A DNA stretch of 64,000 nt from Streptosporangiaceae bacterium NEAU-GS5 (GCA_017592665.1 JAGFNW010000023.1:87444-151443), one strand, 5' to 3'. Shown: positions 1 to 8,408, counted from the first letter of the stretch. Numbers and translations: made by a program. The notes: generated from the letters alone by a model not told the origin.

Positions 1-5
1 TGTCC

Positions 6-674
6 ATGGCCGCGCAACACACCACCAGCACGACGACGGCGCAGGCCAGGGCCAATCCGCTGGACAATCCGGACGGCACGCGACCCGGCCTGGCCGCCGT
101 CACCTCGGCCGCCGACCGCGCCGCCGCACGCCGGCTCATCGACCGGCTGCGCACACGCGGCAAAGGTCCCAAAACCGGCTACGAACGGGTCCGGTTCGGG
201 GAGAAGTGGACCGACACGGCCGACGACGTCGCGTACGGGCAGAACGGCTGCCGCACCCGCGACGACCTGCTGGCCCGCGACGGCGCCGACATCCGCTACC
301 GGACCGGGTCGGCCTGCGTGGTCGTCGCCATGACGCTGACCGACCCCTACACCGGGCGGACCATCCACTGGACCAAATCCCACTCGGATGAGATCCAGGT
401 CGACCACGTCGTCCCGCTCTCCTACGAGTGGGAGATGGGCGCCGGCCGCTGGCCCATGGCCAAACGCCTGCGCATCGCCAACGATCCGCTCAACCTGCTC
501 CCCGTCTACGGCAAGGCCAACGAGCAGAAGGGCGGGGCGGGCCCGGCATCCTGGCTCCCACCGGTCAAAAGCATCCGATGCGCGTACGTGGTGCGCTTCG
601 CCCAAGTGGCGCTGAAGTACGACCTCCCAGTTACTAAAGCCGACAAACAGGCCATGCTTCACCAATGTGGATAA
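6..674 (+). CDS. HNH endonuclease family protein (DUF1524-like), possibly 5'-truncated by the window edge
   Basis: The protein is 222 residues from the first ATG in view. No stop codon is visible before that ATG, so the true start and any secretion signal may lie outside the window. The second half carries the family signature: IQVDHVVPLSYEWEMGA (metal and catalytic Asp-His), then NDPLNLLPV, then an Asn/Lys-containing stretch and GPASWLPP, ending in a Cys close to the C-terminus. Relatives in actinomycetes are usually exported or membrane-linked nucleases of about 200-250 residues. The reaction is inferred to be metal-dependent DNA cleavage; the biological target is unknown. The next gene follows after nine bases on the same strand. 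Confidence 0.8.
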   Translation: MAAQHTTSTTTAQARANPLDNPDGTRPGLAAVTSAADRAAARRLIDRLRTRGKGPKTGYERVRFGEKWTDTADDVAYGQNGCRTRDDLLARDGADIRYRTGSACVVVAMTLTDPYTGRTIHWTKSHSDEIQVDHVVPLSYEWEMGAGRWPMAKRLRIANDPLNLLPVYGKANEQKGGAGPASWLPPVKSIRCAYVVRFAQVALKYDLPVTKADKQAMLHQCG

Positions 675-683
675 TGTGATCAC

Positions 684-1208
684 ATGACGGTTCTCTGGCA
701 CGTCACCATGTCCCTCGACGGCTACATCGCCGGCCCCAAAGGCGAAGTCGACTGGCTCTTCGCCAACCCCGGCACCTCCACCACGGCCGACGAGGTCATC
801 CGGACCACCGGCGCCTTCCTCGCCGGACGCCGCAGCCTCGATCTCGCGCCCGAAGGCAGCAAGGCGTACGGCGGCGCCTGGACCGGACCCGTCTTCGTGC
901 TCACCCACCGCCCGCCCGCCGTCGTCGACCCGTCCATCACGATCCTGTCCGGCGACATCAAAGCCGCCGTCGCCACCGCGACCGCCGCCGCGGGCGACCG
1001 TAACCTCGTCATCACCGGCGCCAACGTGGCACGTCAAGCCCTTGAGGCCGACCTGATCGACGAGATCCTGGTCCACCTGTCGCCCGTGCTGCTCGGCTCG
1101 GGCACCCGCCTGTTCGACCGATCCGGATACGACTGGCTGCCGCTCGAGAAGATCTCGGTCACCGACTCGGGACCCGTCACCGACCTGCGCTTCCGCGTCC
1201 CGCACTGA
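684..1208 (+). CDS. Dihydrofolate reductase family protein (RibD C-terminal domain-like)
   Basis: This 174-residue protein begins VTMSLDGYIAGPKGEVDWLF after a short lead, the hallmark of the RibD C-terminal/DHFR-like fold. It continues with a nucleotide-binding stretch (TTGAFLAGRRS) and ends with the DEILVHLSPVLLGSGTRLF segment typical of the family. These proteins are NADPH-dependent reductases, but most stand-alone members have no assigned substrate, and trimethoprim-sensitive folate reduction should not be assumed. A TAATGT element (672-677) lies six bases before the ATG, so transcription may start on the start codon. The permease gene starts two bases after the stop, suggesting an operon. 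Confidence 0.85.
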   Translation: MTVLWHVTMSLDGYIAGPKGEVDWLFANPGTSTTADEVIRTTGAFLAGRRSLDLAPEGSKAYGGAWTGPVFVLTHRPPAVVDPSITILSGDIKAAVATATAAAGDRNLVITGANVARQALEADLIDEILVHLSPVLLGSGTRLFDRSGYDWLPLEKISVTDSGPVTDLRFRVPH

Positions 1209-1210
1209 GC

Positions 1211-1933
1211 GTGCGGGAGATTCTCGGCCTGTTCGGCGCCGGTCTCGCCGCCGGCGTCGTCAGCACCGTCGTCAGCCTCGCGTCGATCGTCTCCTACCCC
1301 GCCCTGCTCGCCGTCGGCATCGCGCCACTGGCCGCCAACGTCACCAACACCGTCTCCCTCGTCTTCACCGGCGTCGGCGCCGCCATCGGCTCCCGCCCCG
1401 AACTGGCCGGCCAGCGCCACCACGTCGTACGGCTCAGCGGCATCAGCCTCGTCGGCGGCGCGACCGGCGCGACCCTGCTCCTGCTCACCCCGGCCGGCGC
1501 CTTCGAACGCATCGCACCCCTGCTGATCGCCGGAGCGTCCCTGCTGCTGATCCGCCGCCCCCGGCCGCGCCCGCACGGCAGGCTTCTCTACGCGGCCCTG
1601 TTCGTGGTCGCCACCTACGTCGGCTACTTCGGCGCGGCGGGCGGCGTGCTCATGCTCGCCGTCCTGTCGGCCATGTTCGACAAGACCCCGGCCCGCATCA
1701 ACGCCATCAAGAACGTGCTGTCCGGATTCGCCAACGCGGTCGCCGCGATCGGCTTCGCCCTCTTCGGCCCGGTCGTGTGGTGGGCCGTGGCCCCGCTCGC
1801 CGCCGGCTTTCTGATCGGCGGCTGGCTCGGCCCGAAGATCGCCCGCCGGCTTCCCGGCCAGTCGCTGCGCTACCTCGCCGCCGCCTGTGGCCTCGCCGTC
1901 GCCGGCAAGCTCGCCATCGCCACGTACGCCTGA
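1211..1933 (+). CDS. TauE/SafE-family membrane permease
   Basis: The 240-residue protein starts at a GTG two bases after the preceding stop codon. It is almost entirely hydrophobic, with about seven to eight predicted membrane segments. Two related halves can be seen, each starting with a Gly-rich helix followed by a segment of the AANVTNTVSLV / INAIKNVLSGFANAV type, as in the TauE/SafE (DUF81) family. Family members export or import sulfite, sulfonates or other small organic anions across the cytoplasmic membrane. The substrate here cannot be read from sequence. Length is normal for the family. Confidence 0.85.
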   Translation: MREILGLFGAGLAAGVVSTVVSLASIVSYPALLAVGIAPLAANVTNTVSLVFTGVGAAIGSRPELAGQRHHVVRLSGISLVGGATGATLLLLTPAGAFERIAPLLIAGASLLLIRRPRPRPHGRLLYAALFVVATYVGYFGAAGGVLMLAVLSAMFDKTPARINAIKNVLSGFANAVAAIGFALFGPVVWWAVAPLAAGFLIGGWLGPKIARRLPGQSLRYLAAACGLAVAGKLAIATYA

Positions 1934-1954
1934 CCCGCATGGAGTGGTTCACCG

Positions 1955-2761
1955 ATGCACGACGACATCTACCGCTACAACGAGGAACGCTGGAACGCCC
2001 TCGTCGAGGCGGACGCCCTGTTCACCCGGCCCATGCTCGACCTCGACGCGGAGAAGGCCCAGGCGTACCTCGACCTGGAGAGGCTGGGCCTGCCAGGCGA
2101 CCTGGCCGGCCGGAAGGTGCTCTGCCTGGCAGGCGGAGGCGGGCAGCAGTCCGCGGCCTTCGCCCTGCTCGGAGCCGACGTGACGGTCTTCGACCTCTCG
2201 ACCGGCCAACTGGGGCGCGACCGCCGCGCCGCCGAGCACTACGGCGTCGACATCCGCACCGTCCAAGGCGACATGCGGGACCTGTCCGCCCTCGACGCCT
2301 CCGCGTTCGACCTGGTGTGGCACCCGTATTCGCTGACGTTCGTCCCGGACGCCCGGGTCGTGTTCCACGAGGTCGCGAGGGTCGTCAAGCCCGGCGGCCA
2401 CTACTACCTGATGTGCGCCAACCCGTTCTTCTCCGGGCTCACGCACCACTCATGGAACGGAGAGGGCTACACGCTCAAGCAGCCCTACACGGACGGGGGC
2501 GCGACCGGCTATCCGGACCAGGATTGGGTCTACGACCAAAAGCCGTCAGGGCGCGTCATTCCCGAACCCAGAGAGTACAGACAGACGTTGCGCCGGATCG
2601 TCACCGGTCTGACCCAGGAGGGCTTCATCCTGACTCTCCTGTCCGAAGTCGGAAGCGATCGCCTCGACTCCGAACCGGGAAGCTGGGAGCACTTCACTGT
2701 CGTGGCCCCACCTTGGCTGGAATTCGTCTCGCACTACCGCCCCGACATCCTCGGCCGCTGA
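1955..2761 (+). CDS. Class I SAM-dependent methyltransferase
   Basis: A 268-residue protein with the SAM-binding motif I VLCLAGGGGQQSAAFALLGA (about residues 51-70), an acidic residue ending the second strand (DVTVFDLS), motif II/III GDMRDLSAL, and the post-motif FDLVWHPYSL, followed by FHEVARVVKPGGHYYLMC. This is the UbiE/Methyltransf_11 layout. It probably transfers a methyl group to a small molecule in the cytoplasm; no substrate can be inferred. It sits 21 bases after the permease gene and converges on dnaB, with only two bases between the two stop codons. Confidence 0.85.
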   Translation: MHDDIYRYNEERWNALVEADALFTRPMLDLDAEKAQAYLDLERLGLPGDLAGRKVLCLAGGGGQQSAAFALLGADVTVFDLSTGQLGRDRRAAEHYGVDIRTVQGDMRDLSALDASAFDLVWHPYSLTFVPDARVVFHEVARVVKPGGHYYLMCANPFFSGLTHHSWNGEGYTLKQPYTDGGATGYPDQDWVYDQKPSGRVIPEPREYRQTLRRIVTGLTQEGFILTLLSEVGSDRLDSEPGSWEHFTVVAPPWLEFVSHYRPDILGR

Positions 2762-2763
2762 GG

Positions 2764-5343
2764 CTAGTGGTGGGCCATGTCCACGAATCGGCTGTAGTGC
2801 CCCTGGAAGGCCACCGTCACCGTCGCCGTCGGACCGTTTCGGTGCTTGGCCACGATCAGATCCGCCTCCCCCGCCCGCGGCGACTCCCGCTCATACGCAT
2901 CCTCACGATGCAGCAGAATCACCATGTCGGCGTCCTGCTCGATTGATCCACTTTCACGTAGATCGCTCACTTGGGGGCGTTTGTCTGTTCGTTGTTCGGG
3001 GCCGCGGTTGAGCTGGGAGATGGCGATGACGGGGACCTCGAGCTCCTTGGCGAGGAGCTTCAGGGCACGGGAGATCTCCGAGACCTCCTGCTGGCGGCTC
3101 TCGGTCTTCTTCGGCGAGCTCATCAGCTGCAGGTAGTCGACGATCACGAAGCGCAGGTCGTGCCGCTGCTTGAGGCGGCGGCACTTGGCCCGGATCTCCA
3201 TCATCGACATGTTGGGCGAGTCGTCGATGAACAGCGGCGCCTCGGCCACCTCGCCCATTCGCCGGGCCATCCGCGTCCAGTCGTCGTCGTTCATCATGCC
3301 GGACCGCATGGTGTGCAGCGCGACCCGCGCCTCGGCCGACAGCAGACGCATGGTGATCTCGTTGCGCGACATTTCCAGCGAGAAGACGACAGTGGTCATC
3401 CCATGCTTGATCGCCGCAGATCGGGCGAAATCCAGCCCCAGGGTCGAGTTGTGGGTGGGGATCCACGACCGTCCGGCGAGATACAGGTGATCCGTGCTGT
3501 CGACCTCGACGCAGCGGACGGGGACCGACGTGATCGGCCGGACGTCGACGATGTGACGCAGACGCGTGCTCGGGCGATCGCGGGTGTCCTGCCGGGCCGC
3601 CTTCCGGGTCAGCCGGAAGACCTTGTCGGCAGGGGTGAAAGTGATCGCATAGCCTGCGGACGAGCTTTCCGAGCGGCCCTGCCCGGGTTTGGTGGTCAGG
3701 GTGGCCTGGTAGCCGAGGCTGAGGATCAGCTCGCAGGCGTCCATGGCGAGCCGCTCGCTCGTGACGGCGAACACGACGGTGCCGCTCGCATTGACATGTC
3801 CGTCGGTGTCGAGCAATCCGGCCAGCAGGGCCCGCCGCTGCGTCTCGGAAGCGCGTAGATATGCCCCGGGGATGTGCTTGTTCTCGGGCAGCCCCATGCT
3901 CTCAAGCATTGCCTGCGCCGTCGCGTGGTGGGTGCGGCTCGCCGGCGGACGAAGGCCGTAGACGCGGTCGCCCGCTCCGCGGGTGACGTGGAAGCCGTCG
4001 GCTTCCACCATGGCGACGATCTCGGGGTCGTCGGTGGTGAAGCAGGCGTCGGCGCGATGACCGGCGCCGAGCCAGACGCCGAGCGAATAGGGCGGGAACG
4101 GGAGGTCGGCGTCCGGCAGGTCGGCCGGCTCGGCGACGGGGACCGCGTGGTTGAGCCGCCGGCCGGCGCTCTCGCAGCGCAGCGTCCGCGCGATCTCCTC
4201 GGTCGTCGCCACGGCGCCGAAGGTGTGCTGGCCACGACGGTGGTGGTCTCCGAGGGCCGCAGCCTCATCGCGGTCGACGGTCGCGGCGTGGGCCACCGGT
4301 GCAGGAGCGGAGCGAGCAGCAACCCCACCTCGGTGGTCTCCCAGGGCCGCAGCCTCATCGCGGTCGACGGTCGCGGCGTGGGCCACCGGTGCAGGAGCGG
4401 AGCGAGCAGCAACCCCACCGCGGTCATCGGTCGCCTTCCTCGCCGCGTGGGTCTCGGTCAGCCACTGATGGTGGGCGTCGGCCACGATGACGCTGCCGTC
4501 GCTGAACTCGACCTCGAAACACGGCCGTTGGCGCATGACGTCGGTGGCGGCGACCACCCGAGTGGGCCTGCCGTCGGCCCCGAGCAGGAAATCGCCGACG
4601 CGGACCTCGCCCATCGTGGTCCAGCCTGTGGGCGTGGGCAACGGCGTGTCCAAGGCGAGGGCCTTGCCGATGGCGGGCCGGGCGGCGACGACGATCATCT
4701 GGCCGGGGTGAAGCCCGTTGGTGAGGGCGTCGAGGTCTTGGAAGCCGGTGGGGACGCCGACCATCTGGCCGCCGCGGCTGCCGATGGCCTCGATCTCGTC
4801 GAGCGCGCCCGGCATGATCTCGGACAGCGGGAGATAGTCCTCGGAGGTGCGCCGCTCGGTGACCTTGTAGATCTCGGCCTGAGCGCGGTCGACCAGGTCG
4901 TCGACCTCCTCGTTCTGCCCGCCGTAGCCGTAGGAGACGATGCGGGTGCCGGCCTCGATGAGGCGGCGCAGCACGGCCTGCTCGCGGACGATCTTGGCGT
5001 AATAGCCGGCGTTAGCGGCCGTGGGGACGACCGCGGTCAGCGTGTGGAGGTAGGCGCCGCCGCCGACGCGGGCCAGCTCGCCGCGCTTTTGCAGCTCGGC
5101 GAGGACCGAGACGGCGTCGGCCGGCTCACCGCGGCCATAGAGGTCGGTGATGACCTCGAAGACGATCTGGTGGGCGGGGCGGTAGAAGTCTTCGCCGCGC
5201 AGCGCCTCGACGACGTCGGCGATGGCGTCCTTGGACAGCAGCATGCCGCCCAGCACGGACTGCTCGGCCTCGATGTTGTTGGGGGGCGTGCGCTCGAACG
5301 AGCCTCCCGAGCCTTCTCCGCCGGGAAAGTCGATGACGCTCAC
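2764..5343 (-). CDS. dnaB: Replicative DNA helicase DnaB, intein-containing precursor
   Basis: The precursor is 859 residues: an N-extein (1-227), an intein (228-632) and a C-extein (633-859). The joined exteins give 454 residues, normal for DnaB. The N-terminal primase-interaction domain begins PPNNIEAEQSVLGGMLL. The Walker A loop ARPAIGK|S is split by the intein exactly between Lys and Ser. Later motifs include VIVDYLQLM (Walker B) and AISQLNRGPEQR. DnaB unwinds the fork and is loaded at oriC, probably with DciA encoded at 51.4 kb. The start is GTG. The first Ser of the C-extein is both the splicing nucleophile and the P-loop Ser, so an unspliced protein could not hydrolyse ATP normally. 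Confidence 0.97.
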   Translation of the reverse strand: MSVIDFPGGEGSGGSFERTPPNNIEAEQSVLGGMLLSKDAIADVVEALRGEDFYRPAHQIVFEVITDLYGRGEPADAVSVLAELQKRGELARVGGGAYLHTLTAVVPTAANAGYYAKIVREQAVLRRLIEAGTRIVSYGYGGQNEEVDDLVDRAQAEIYKVTERRTSEDYLPLSEIMPGALDEIEAIGSRGGQMVGVPTGFQDLDALTNGLHPGQMIVVAARPAIGKALALDTPLPTPTGWTTMGEVRVGDFLLGADGRPTRVVAATDVMRQRPCFEVEFSDGSVIVADAHHQWLTETHAARKATDDRGGVAARSAPAPVAHAATVDRDEAAALGDHRGGVAARSAPAPVAHAATVDRDEAAALGDHHRRGQHTFGAVATTEEIARTLRCESAGRRLNHAVPVAEPADLPDADLPFPPYSLGVWLGAGHRADACFTTDDPEIVAMVEADGFHVTRGAGDRVYGLRPPASRTHHATAQAMLESMGLPENKHIPGAYLRASETQRRALLAGLLDTDGHVNASGTVVFAVTSERLAMDACELILSLGYQATLTTKPGQGRSESSSAGYAITFTPADKVFRLTRKAARQDTRDRPSTRLRHIVDVRPITSVPVRCVEVDSTDHLYLAGRSWIPTHNSTLGLDFARSAAIKHGMTTVVFSLEMSRNEITMRLLSAEARVALHTMRSGMMNDDDWTRMARRMGEVAEAPLFIDDSPNMSMMEIRAKCRRLKQRHDLRFVIVDYLQLMSSPKKTESRQQEVSEISRALKLLAKELEVPVIAISQLNRGPEQRTDKRPQVSDLRESGSIEQDADMVILLHREDAYERESPRAGEADLIVAKHRNGPTATVTVAFQGHYSRFVDMAHH
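3448..4662 (-). mobile_element. Class 3-type intein with LAGLIDADG endonuclease domain, in the dnaB P-loop
   Basis: The element encodes 405 residues beginning ALALDTPLPTPTGWTTMG and ending WIPTHN before Ser+1. Position 1 is Ala, not Cys or Ser, so class 1 splicing is excluded. The class 3 triad is present: Trp at precursor residue 294 in block B (HHQW), Cys at 611 in block F (VRCVEV) and Thr at 630 in block G (PTHN). In class 3 inteins the block F Cys starts splicing by attacking the N-terminal junction. A homing endonuclease occupies the middle; its first motif reads LGVWLGAGH, with Ala427 where an acidic residue is expected, whereas the second, LLAGLLDTDG, is intact. DNA homing is therefore probably lost. 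Confidence 0.93.
4242..4421 (-). repeat. 90-bp in-frame tandem duplication inside the intein
   Basis: Two adjacent 90-bp units (4242-4331 and 4332-4421) match over their first 88 bases except at one position (4252 versus 4342). They encode two copies of a 30-residue Ala/Arg/Asp-rich segment starting RGGVAARSAPAP, at about precursor residues 308-367. This lies between splicing block B and the first endonuclease motif, a linker region where length changes can be tolerated. The near identity implies a recent duplication. Confidence 0.95.
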
Positions 5344-5646
5344 TCGTTCACCCCCCTATCAGCGGCCGCACCATCCCCACATCTATCCGACCGGGCTGAC
5401 AGTTTCTCGGCTCCCGGCAGGTCAGGCAACGCGGCCTGTTGACAGACCTGTGGATAAGGTGTGCATCGCGCGCCCTGGTATGTGGGCAGCTTGTGGATCA
5501 GCCTGTGGACGACCGTGCGGCACCGTTGGGAATCCCCGGCCGAACTGGGAAAACGATGTCCACCGGCTGTGGAGGAAAGAAAGTTGGAGCCCCCAAAGCT
5601 GCGGGGCATGGCGTCGCATCTCGAACACGTGATGGGAGTATCTGGA
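5344..5646. promoter_or_regulatory. Intergenic region upstream of dnaB with DnaA-box-like sites
   Basis: About 320 bases separate the dnaB start from the divergent MATE start. TGTGGATAA at 5449-5457 is an exact complement of the E. coli DnaA box; nearby are CTTGTGGATCA and CCTGTGGACGA (about 5490-5512) and CGGCTGTGGAGG (about 5563-5574). Such sites usually cluster only at oriC. Here they sit directly upstream of the helicase gene and could let DnaA control dnaB transcription. No convincing ORF is seen in this gap. Confidence 0.5.
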
Positions 5647-5679
5647 CGTAAGTGGCAAAATGTGCCCATGCCACTTACG
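5647..5679 (+). promoter_or_regulatory. Inverted repeat enclosing the MATE gene start codon
   Basis: CGTAAGTGG (5647-5655) and CCACTTACG (5671-5679) are perfect 9-bp complements on either side of a 15-base loop that contains the proposed ATG (5668-5670). The right arm is the first three codons of the gene. It could be a repressor operator or an RNA hairpin that controls access to the start codon. Confidence 0.5.
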
Positions 5680-6978
5680 CACGGCGGAAGCTGGGAGATC
5701 CTCCGACTGGCTTTGCCGGCGTTCGGCTCGCTCATCGCCGAGCCCGTCTTCCTCCTGACGGACTCGATCATCGTGGGACATCTGCCCGACCCGGCCCTCG
5801 GCGCGCTCGGGGTGGCCGGCACGGCCCTGTCGGCGCTCGTCGGCGTCTGCATCTTCCTCGCATATGGCACGACGGCCACCGTGGCCCGCCAGATCGGGGC
5901 CGGCGACCCACGCCGGGCCATGCGCCTGGGGATGGACGGCCTGTGGCTCGCGGCCCTGGTGGGGGTCGCGATCAGCCTGGTCTGCTGGCCGCTCACACCA
6001 ACAATCGTACACTTGTTCGGAGCGTCCGGCTCCCTGTCCACCCTCGCCGTCACTTACCTCCGGGTGAGCCTGCTGGGCCTGCCATCCATGCTGCTGGTCC
6101 TCGCCGGCACAGGCGTTCTTCGCGGGCTGCACAACGCGACCACCCCGCTGATCGTCTCGGTCTCGTCCTTCGTGCTGAACGGCCTGCTCAACGCCTGGTT
6201 CGTGCTGGTGCTCGGCTGGGGGATCGCCGGCTCGGCCTGGGGCACGGTGATCGCGCAGACCCTGAGCGCGGCGGTCTACGTCGTCCTGGTCGTGCGCGGA
6301 GCCCGCGCGCACGGCGCCCCGCTCAACCCCGATCTCGCCGGACTCAAAGCGGCCGGCACAACAGGGCTGGCGCTGGTCGTGCGCACCGTCTCGCTCCAGG
6401 GCGTGCTGCTGGTCGCCACCGCGCTCGCCACGCGAATGGGCGACGTGCAGATCGAGGCGTACACGATCGCCGCCCGCATTTGGACGTTCCTCGCCTTCGC
6501 CCTCGACGCGATCGCCATCGCGGGCCAGGCGGTCACCGGCCGGGCGCTCGGCGCGGGCGACGTCGAGGGCACGCGCCGCGCCACCCGCCGCATGGTCTCC
6601 TGGGGCATCTGGTACGGCGTGGCCCTGGCCATCCTGATCATCGCGCTCCGCCCGGTCATCCCAGGGCTCTTCGACGCGAGCCCGGCCGTGACGGCGCAGC
6701 TGGAGGAGATCCTCTGGCCGGTCGCGCTGCTGCAGCCGATCGGCGGGATCGTGTTCGTGCTCGACGGTGTGCTGATCGGCGCGGGCGACCAGCGCTACCT
6801 GGCCTGGGCGCAGGCGATCGCCGCAGTCGCCTTCCTGCCGGTGGCGCTCGCCGCGACCACCCTGATCGGGCTGTGGGTGGCCATGGGCGCCTGGATGCTG
6901 GCCCGCATGCTCACCCTCGGCCTTCGCGCGTACGGCACGGCCTGGCTCGTCACCGGCCCGTCATCGACCCCCACATAA
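5668..6978 (+). CDS. MATE family efflux transporter (DinF-like)
   Basis: From ATG 5668 the protein is 436 residues, normal for the family. It starts MPLTHGGSWEILRLALPAFG and then shows the MATE signature LIAEPVFLLTDSIIVGHLPDPALGALGVAG, followed by about twelve membrane helices in two six-helix halves. MATE proteins export cationic drugs or metabolites using a Na+ or H+ gradient. The open frame continues 69 codons upstream, but that part is not MATE-like and overlaps the DnaA-box region, so the later ATG is preferred. The start codon lies in the loop of a perfect inverted repeat. A terminator-like hairpin follows. Confidence 0.9.
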   Translation: MPLTHGGSWEILRLALPAFGSLIAEPVFLLTDSIIVGHLPDPALGALGVAGTALSALVGVCIFLAYGTTATVARQIGAGDPRRAMRLGMDGLWLAALVGVAISLVCWPLTPTIVHLFGASGSLSTLAVTYLRVSLLGLPSMLLVLAGTGVLRGLHNATTPLIVSVSSFVLNGLLNAWFVLVLGWGIAGSAWGTVIAQTLSAAVYVVLVVRGARAHGAPLNPDLAGLKAAGTTGLALVVRTVSLQGVLLVATALATRMGDVQIEAYTIAARIWTFLAFALDAIAIAGQAVTGRALGAGDVEGTRRATRRMVSWGIWYGVALAILIIALRPVIPGLFDASPAVTAQLEEILWPVALLQPIGGIVFVLDGVLIGAGDQRYLAWAQAIAAVAFLPVALAATTLIGLWVAMGAWMLARMLTLGLRAYGTAWLVTGPSSTPT

Positions 6979-6979
6979 G

Positions 6980-7011
6980 CCAAAACCCCCTCCCGGCATC
7001 CGGAAGGGGGC
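6980..7011. terminator. Bidirectional terminator between the MATE gene and rplI
   Basis: A GC-rich hairpin (arms about 6985-6995 and 6999-7010) is flanked on the left by CAAAA, read as TTTTG on the reverse strand. It fits as the rho-independent terminator of the rpsF-ssb-rpsR-rplI operon and probably also serves the convergent MATE gene. Confidence 0.75.
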
Positions 7012-7026
7012 TCCAGCGGAGGCGTG

Positions 7027-7473
7027 CTACGCGGCTACGACGTTGACGTCGAGGGTCGCGGCCACCTCAGGGTGCAGCTTGACGCTGACCTTGTGGGCAC
7101 CGATGCTCTTGATCGGGTTGCCGATCTCGATCCGGCGCCGGTCGAGCAGCGGGCCGCCGGCGGCCTTGACCGCGTCGGCGATGTCGCTCGTCGTGATCGA
7201 GCCGAAGAGCCGGCCGGAGTCGCCGGCCTTCGTCTTCAGCGTGACCCTGAGCGAGCCGAGCTGGGCGGCGACCTCCTGGGCCTGGCCCAGGTCGCGGATC
7301 TCCCGGGCGTCACGCGCCTTCTTGATCGAGGACACCTGGGTCTCCGCGCCACGCGTCCAGCGGATCGCGAACCCGCGCGGGATCAGATAGTTACGGCCGT
7401 AGCCGTCCTTGACCTCGACGATGTCGCCGGGGGTGCCGAGGCCCGACACCTCAGTGGTGAGAATGAGCTTCAT
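7027..7473 (-). CDS. rplI: 50S ribosomal protein bL9
   Basis: The 148-residue protein begins [36 protein letters not shown], the conserved 23S rRNA-binding N-domain of bL9. A connecting helix ([20 protein letters not shown]) and a C-terminal domain ([16 protein letters not shown]) follow. Length is normal. It is the last gene of the rpsF-ssb-rpsR-rplI operon, 11 bases after rpsR, and is followed by a terminator hairpin. Confidence 0.98.
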   Translation of the reverse strand: MKLILTTEVSGLGTPGDIVEVKDGYGRNYLIPRGFAIRWTRGAETQVSSIKKARDAREIRDLGQAQEVAAQLGSLRVTLKTKAGDSGRLFGSITTSDIADAVKAAGGPLLDRRRIEIGNPIKSIGAHKVSVKLHPEVAATLDVNVVAA

Positions 7474-7484
7474 CGGTCGCCCCC

Positions 7485-7721
7485 TTAGCGCGCCGTGCTC
7501 GTGTAAGGCAGCAGCGCCATCTCACGAGCGTTCTTGATAGCGGTCGCCACGTCGCGCTGGTGCTGGGTGCAGTTGCCCGTCACCCGGCGGGCACGGATCT
7601 TGCCGCGGTCGGAGATGAACTTCCGCAGCAGGCCCGTGTCCTTGTAGTCGACGTAGGAGATCTTGTCATGGCAGAACAGGCAAACCTTCTTCTTGGGCTT
7701 GCGCAGTGCCGGCTTCGCCAT
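7485..7721 (-). CDS. rpsR: 30S ribosomal protein bS18
   Basis: A 78-residue protein carrying [20 protein letters not shown] and [29 protein letters not shown], the whole bS18 core that partners bS6 on 16S rRNA. The CxxC pair plus the later Cys suggest the zinc-binding (C+) form of bS18. Actinomycetes often carry a second zinc-free paralogue elsewhere that is induced when zinc is scarce; none is in this window. It lies between ssb and rplI in the operon. Confidence 0.98.
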   Translation of the reverse strand: MAKPALRKPKKKVCLFCHDKISYVDYKDTGLLRKFISDRGKIRARRVTGNCTQHQRDVATAIKNAREMALLPYTSTAR

Positions 7722-7785
7722 CGTGGTGCTCCTTTCAGAGCCCCGCCATGCGGCGGGAATGGTCGATATCGGTTATGAATGGGAA

Positions 7786-8340
7786 TTAGAACGGCGGCTC
7801 GTCGGAGAAGTCTCCGCCGAACCCACCACCGCCCTGGGAGCCGCCGCCTTGGTAGCCACCGCCACCGCCGCCGCCACCCTGGAAGCCGCCGCCACCGCCG
7901 CCTGACGGCGCGGGTGCCGCGGACGCCCACGGGTCGCTCTGCGGGCCGCCGCCGCCGAAGCCGCCGCCTTGCCGGGCCGTCTTGTTGACCTTGGCCGTGG
8001 CGTTGCGCAGCGAGGGGCCGACCTCGTCGACCTCGACCTCGTAGACCGTGCGCTTCTCGCCTTCCTTGGTCTCATACGACCGCTGGCGCAGCCGCCCCTG
8101 GACGATGACCCGCATGCCGCGCTGCAGGCTCTCGGCGACGTTCTCCGCCGCCTGCCGCCACACGTTGCAGGTCAGGAACAGGCCTTCGCCGTCTTTCCAC
8201 TCGTTGGTCTGCTTGTCGAGGAACCGCGGAGTGGATGCGATGCGGAACCGCGCCACGGCCTGCCCCGTCGGGGTGAAGCGCAGCTCCGGGTCGTCGACGA
8301 GGTTGCCGACGATGGTGATCGTTGTGTCGCCTGCGGCCAT
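7786..8340 (-). CDS. ssb: Single-stranded DNA-binding protein
   Basis: This 184-residue protein opens with the OB-fold domain ([32 protein letters not shown], about residues 5-36, continuing to about 110). A long Gly-rich flexible linker (about 120-175) follows, and it ends in the acidic tip DFSDEPPF that recruits replication and repair proteins. It coats single-stranded DNA at the fork. It is co-transcribed with rpsF and rpsR, the usual bacterial order, and is the kind of SSB that is essential in actinomycetes. The Gly-rich linker gives a repetitive DNA stretch at about 7820-7900. Confidence 0.98.
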   Translation of the reverse strand: MAAGDTTITIVGNLVDDPELRFTPTGQAVARFRIASTPRFLDKQTNEWKDGEGLFLTCNVWRQAAENVAESLQRGMRVIVQGRLRQRSYETKEGEKRTVYEVEVDEVGPSLRNATAKVNKTARQGGGFGGGGPQSDPWASAAPAPSGGGGGGFQGGGGGGGGYQGGGSQGGGGFGGDFSDEPPF

Positions 8341-8408
8341 GGGTCGCGTCCCTTCAGCTCTGCCTTTAGGGGCTCAGGTTACGGCGTGCGCCCGACAAAA
8401 ACCGGAGC

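Noticed and set aside
5461..5667. 69-codon N-terminal extension of the MATE protein
   Set aside because: Not MATE-like, overlaps the DnaA-box region, and the ATG at 5668 begins the conserved part.
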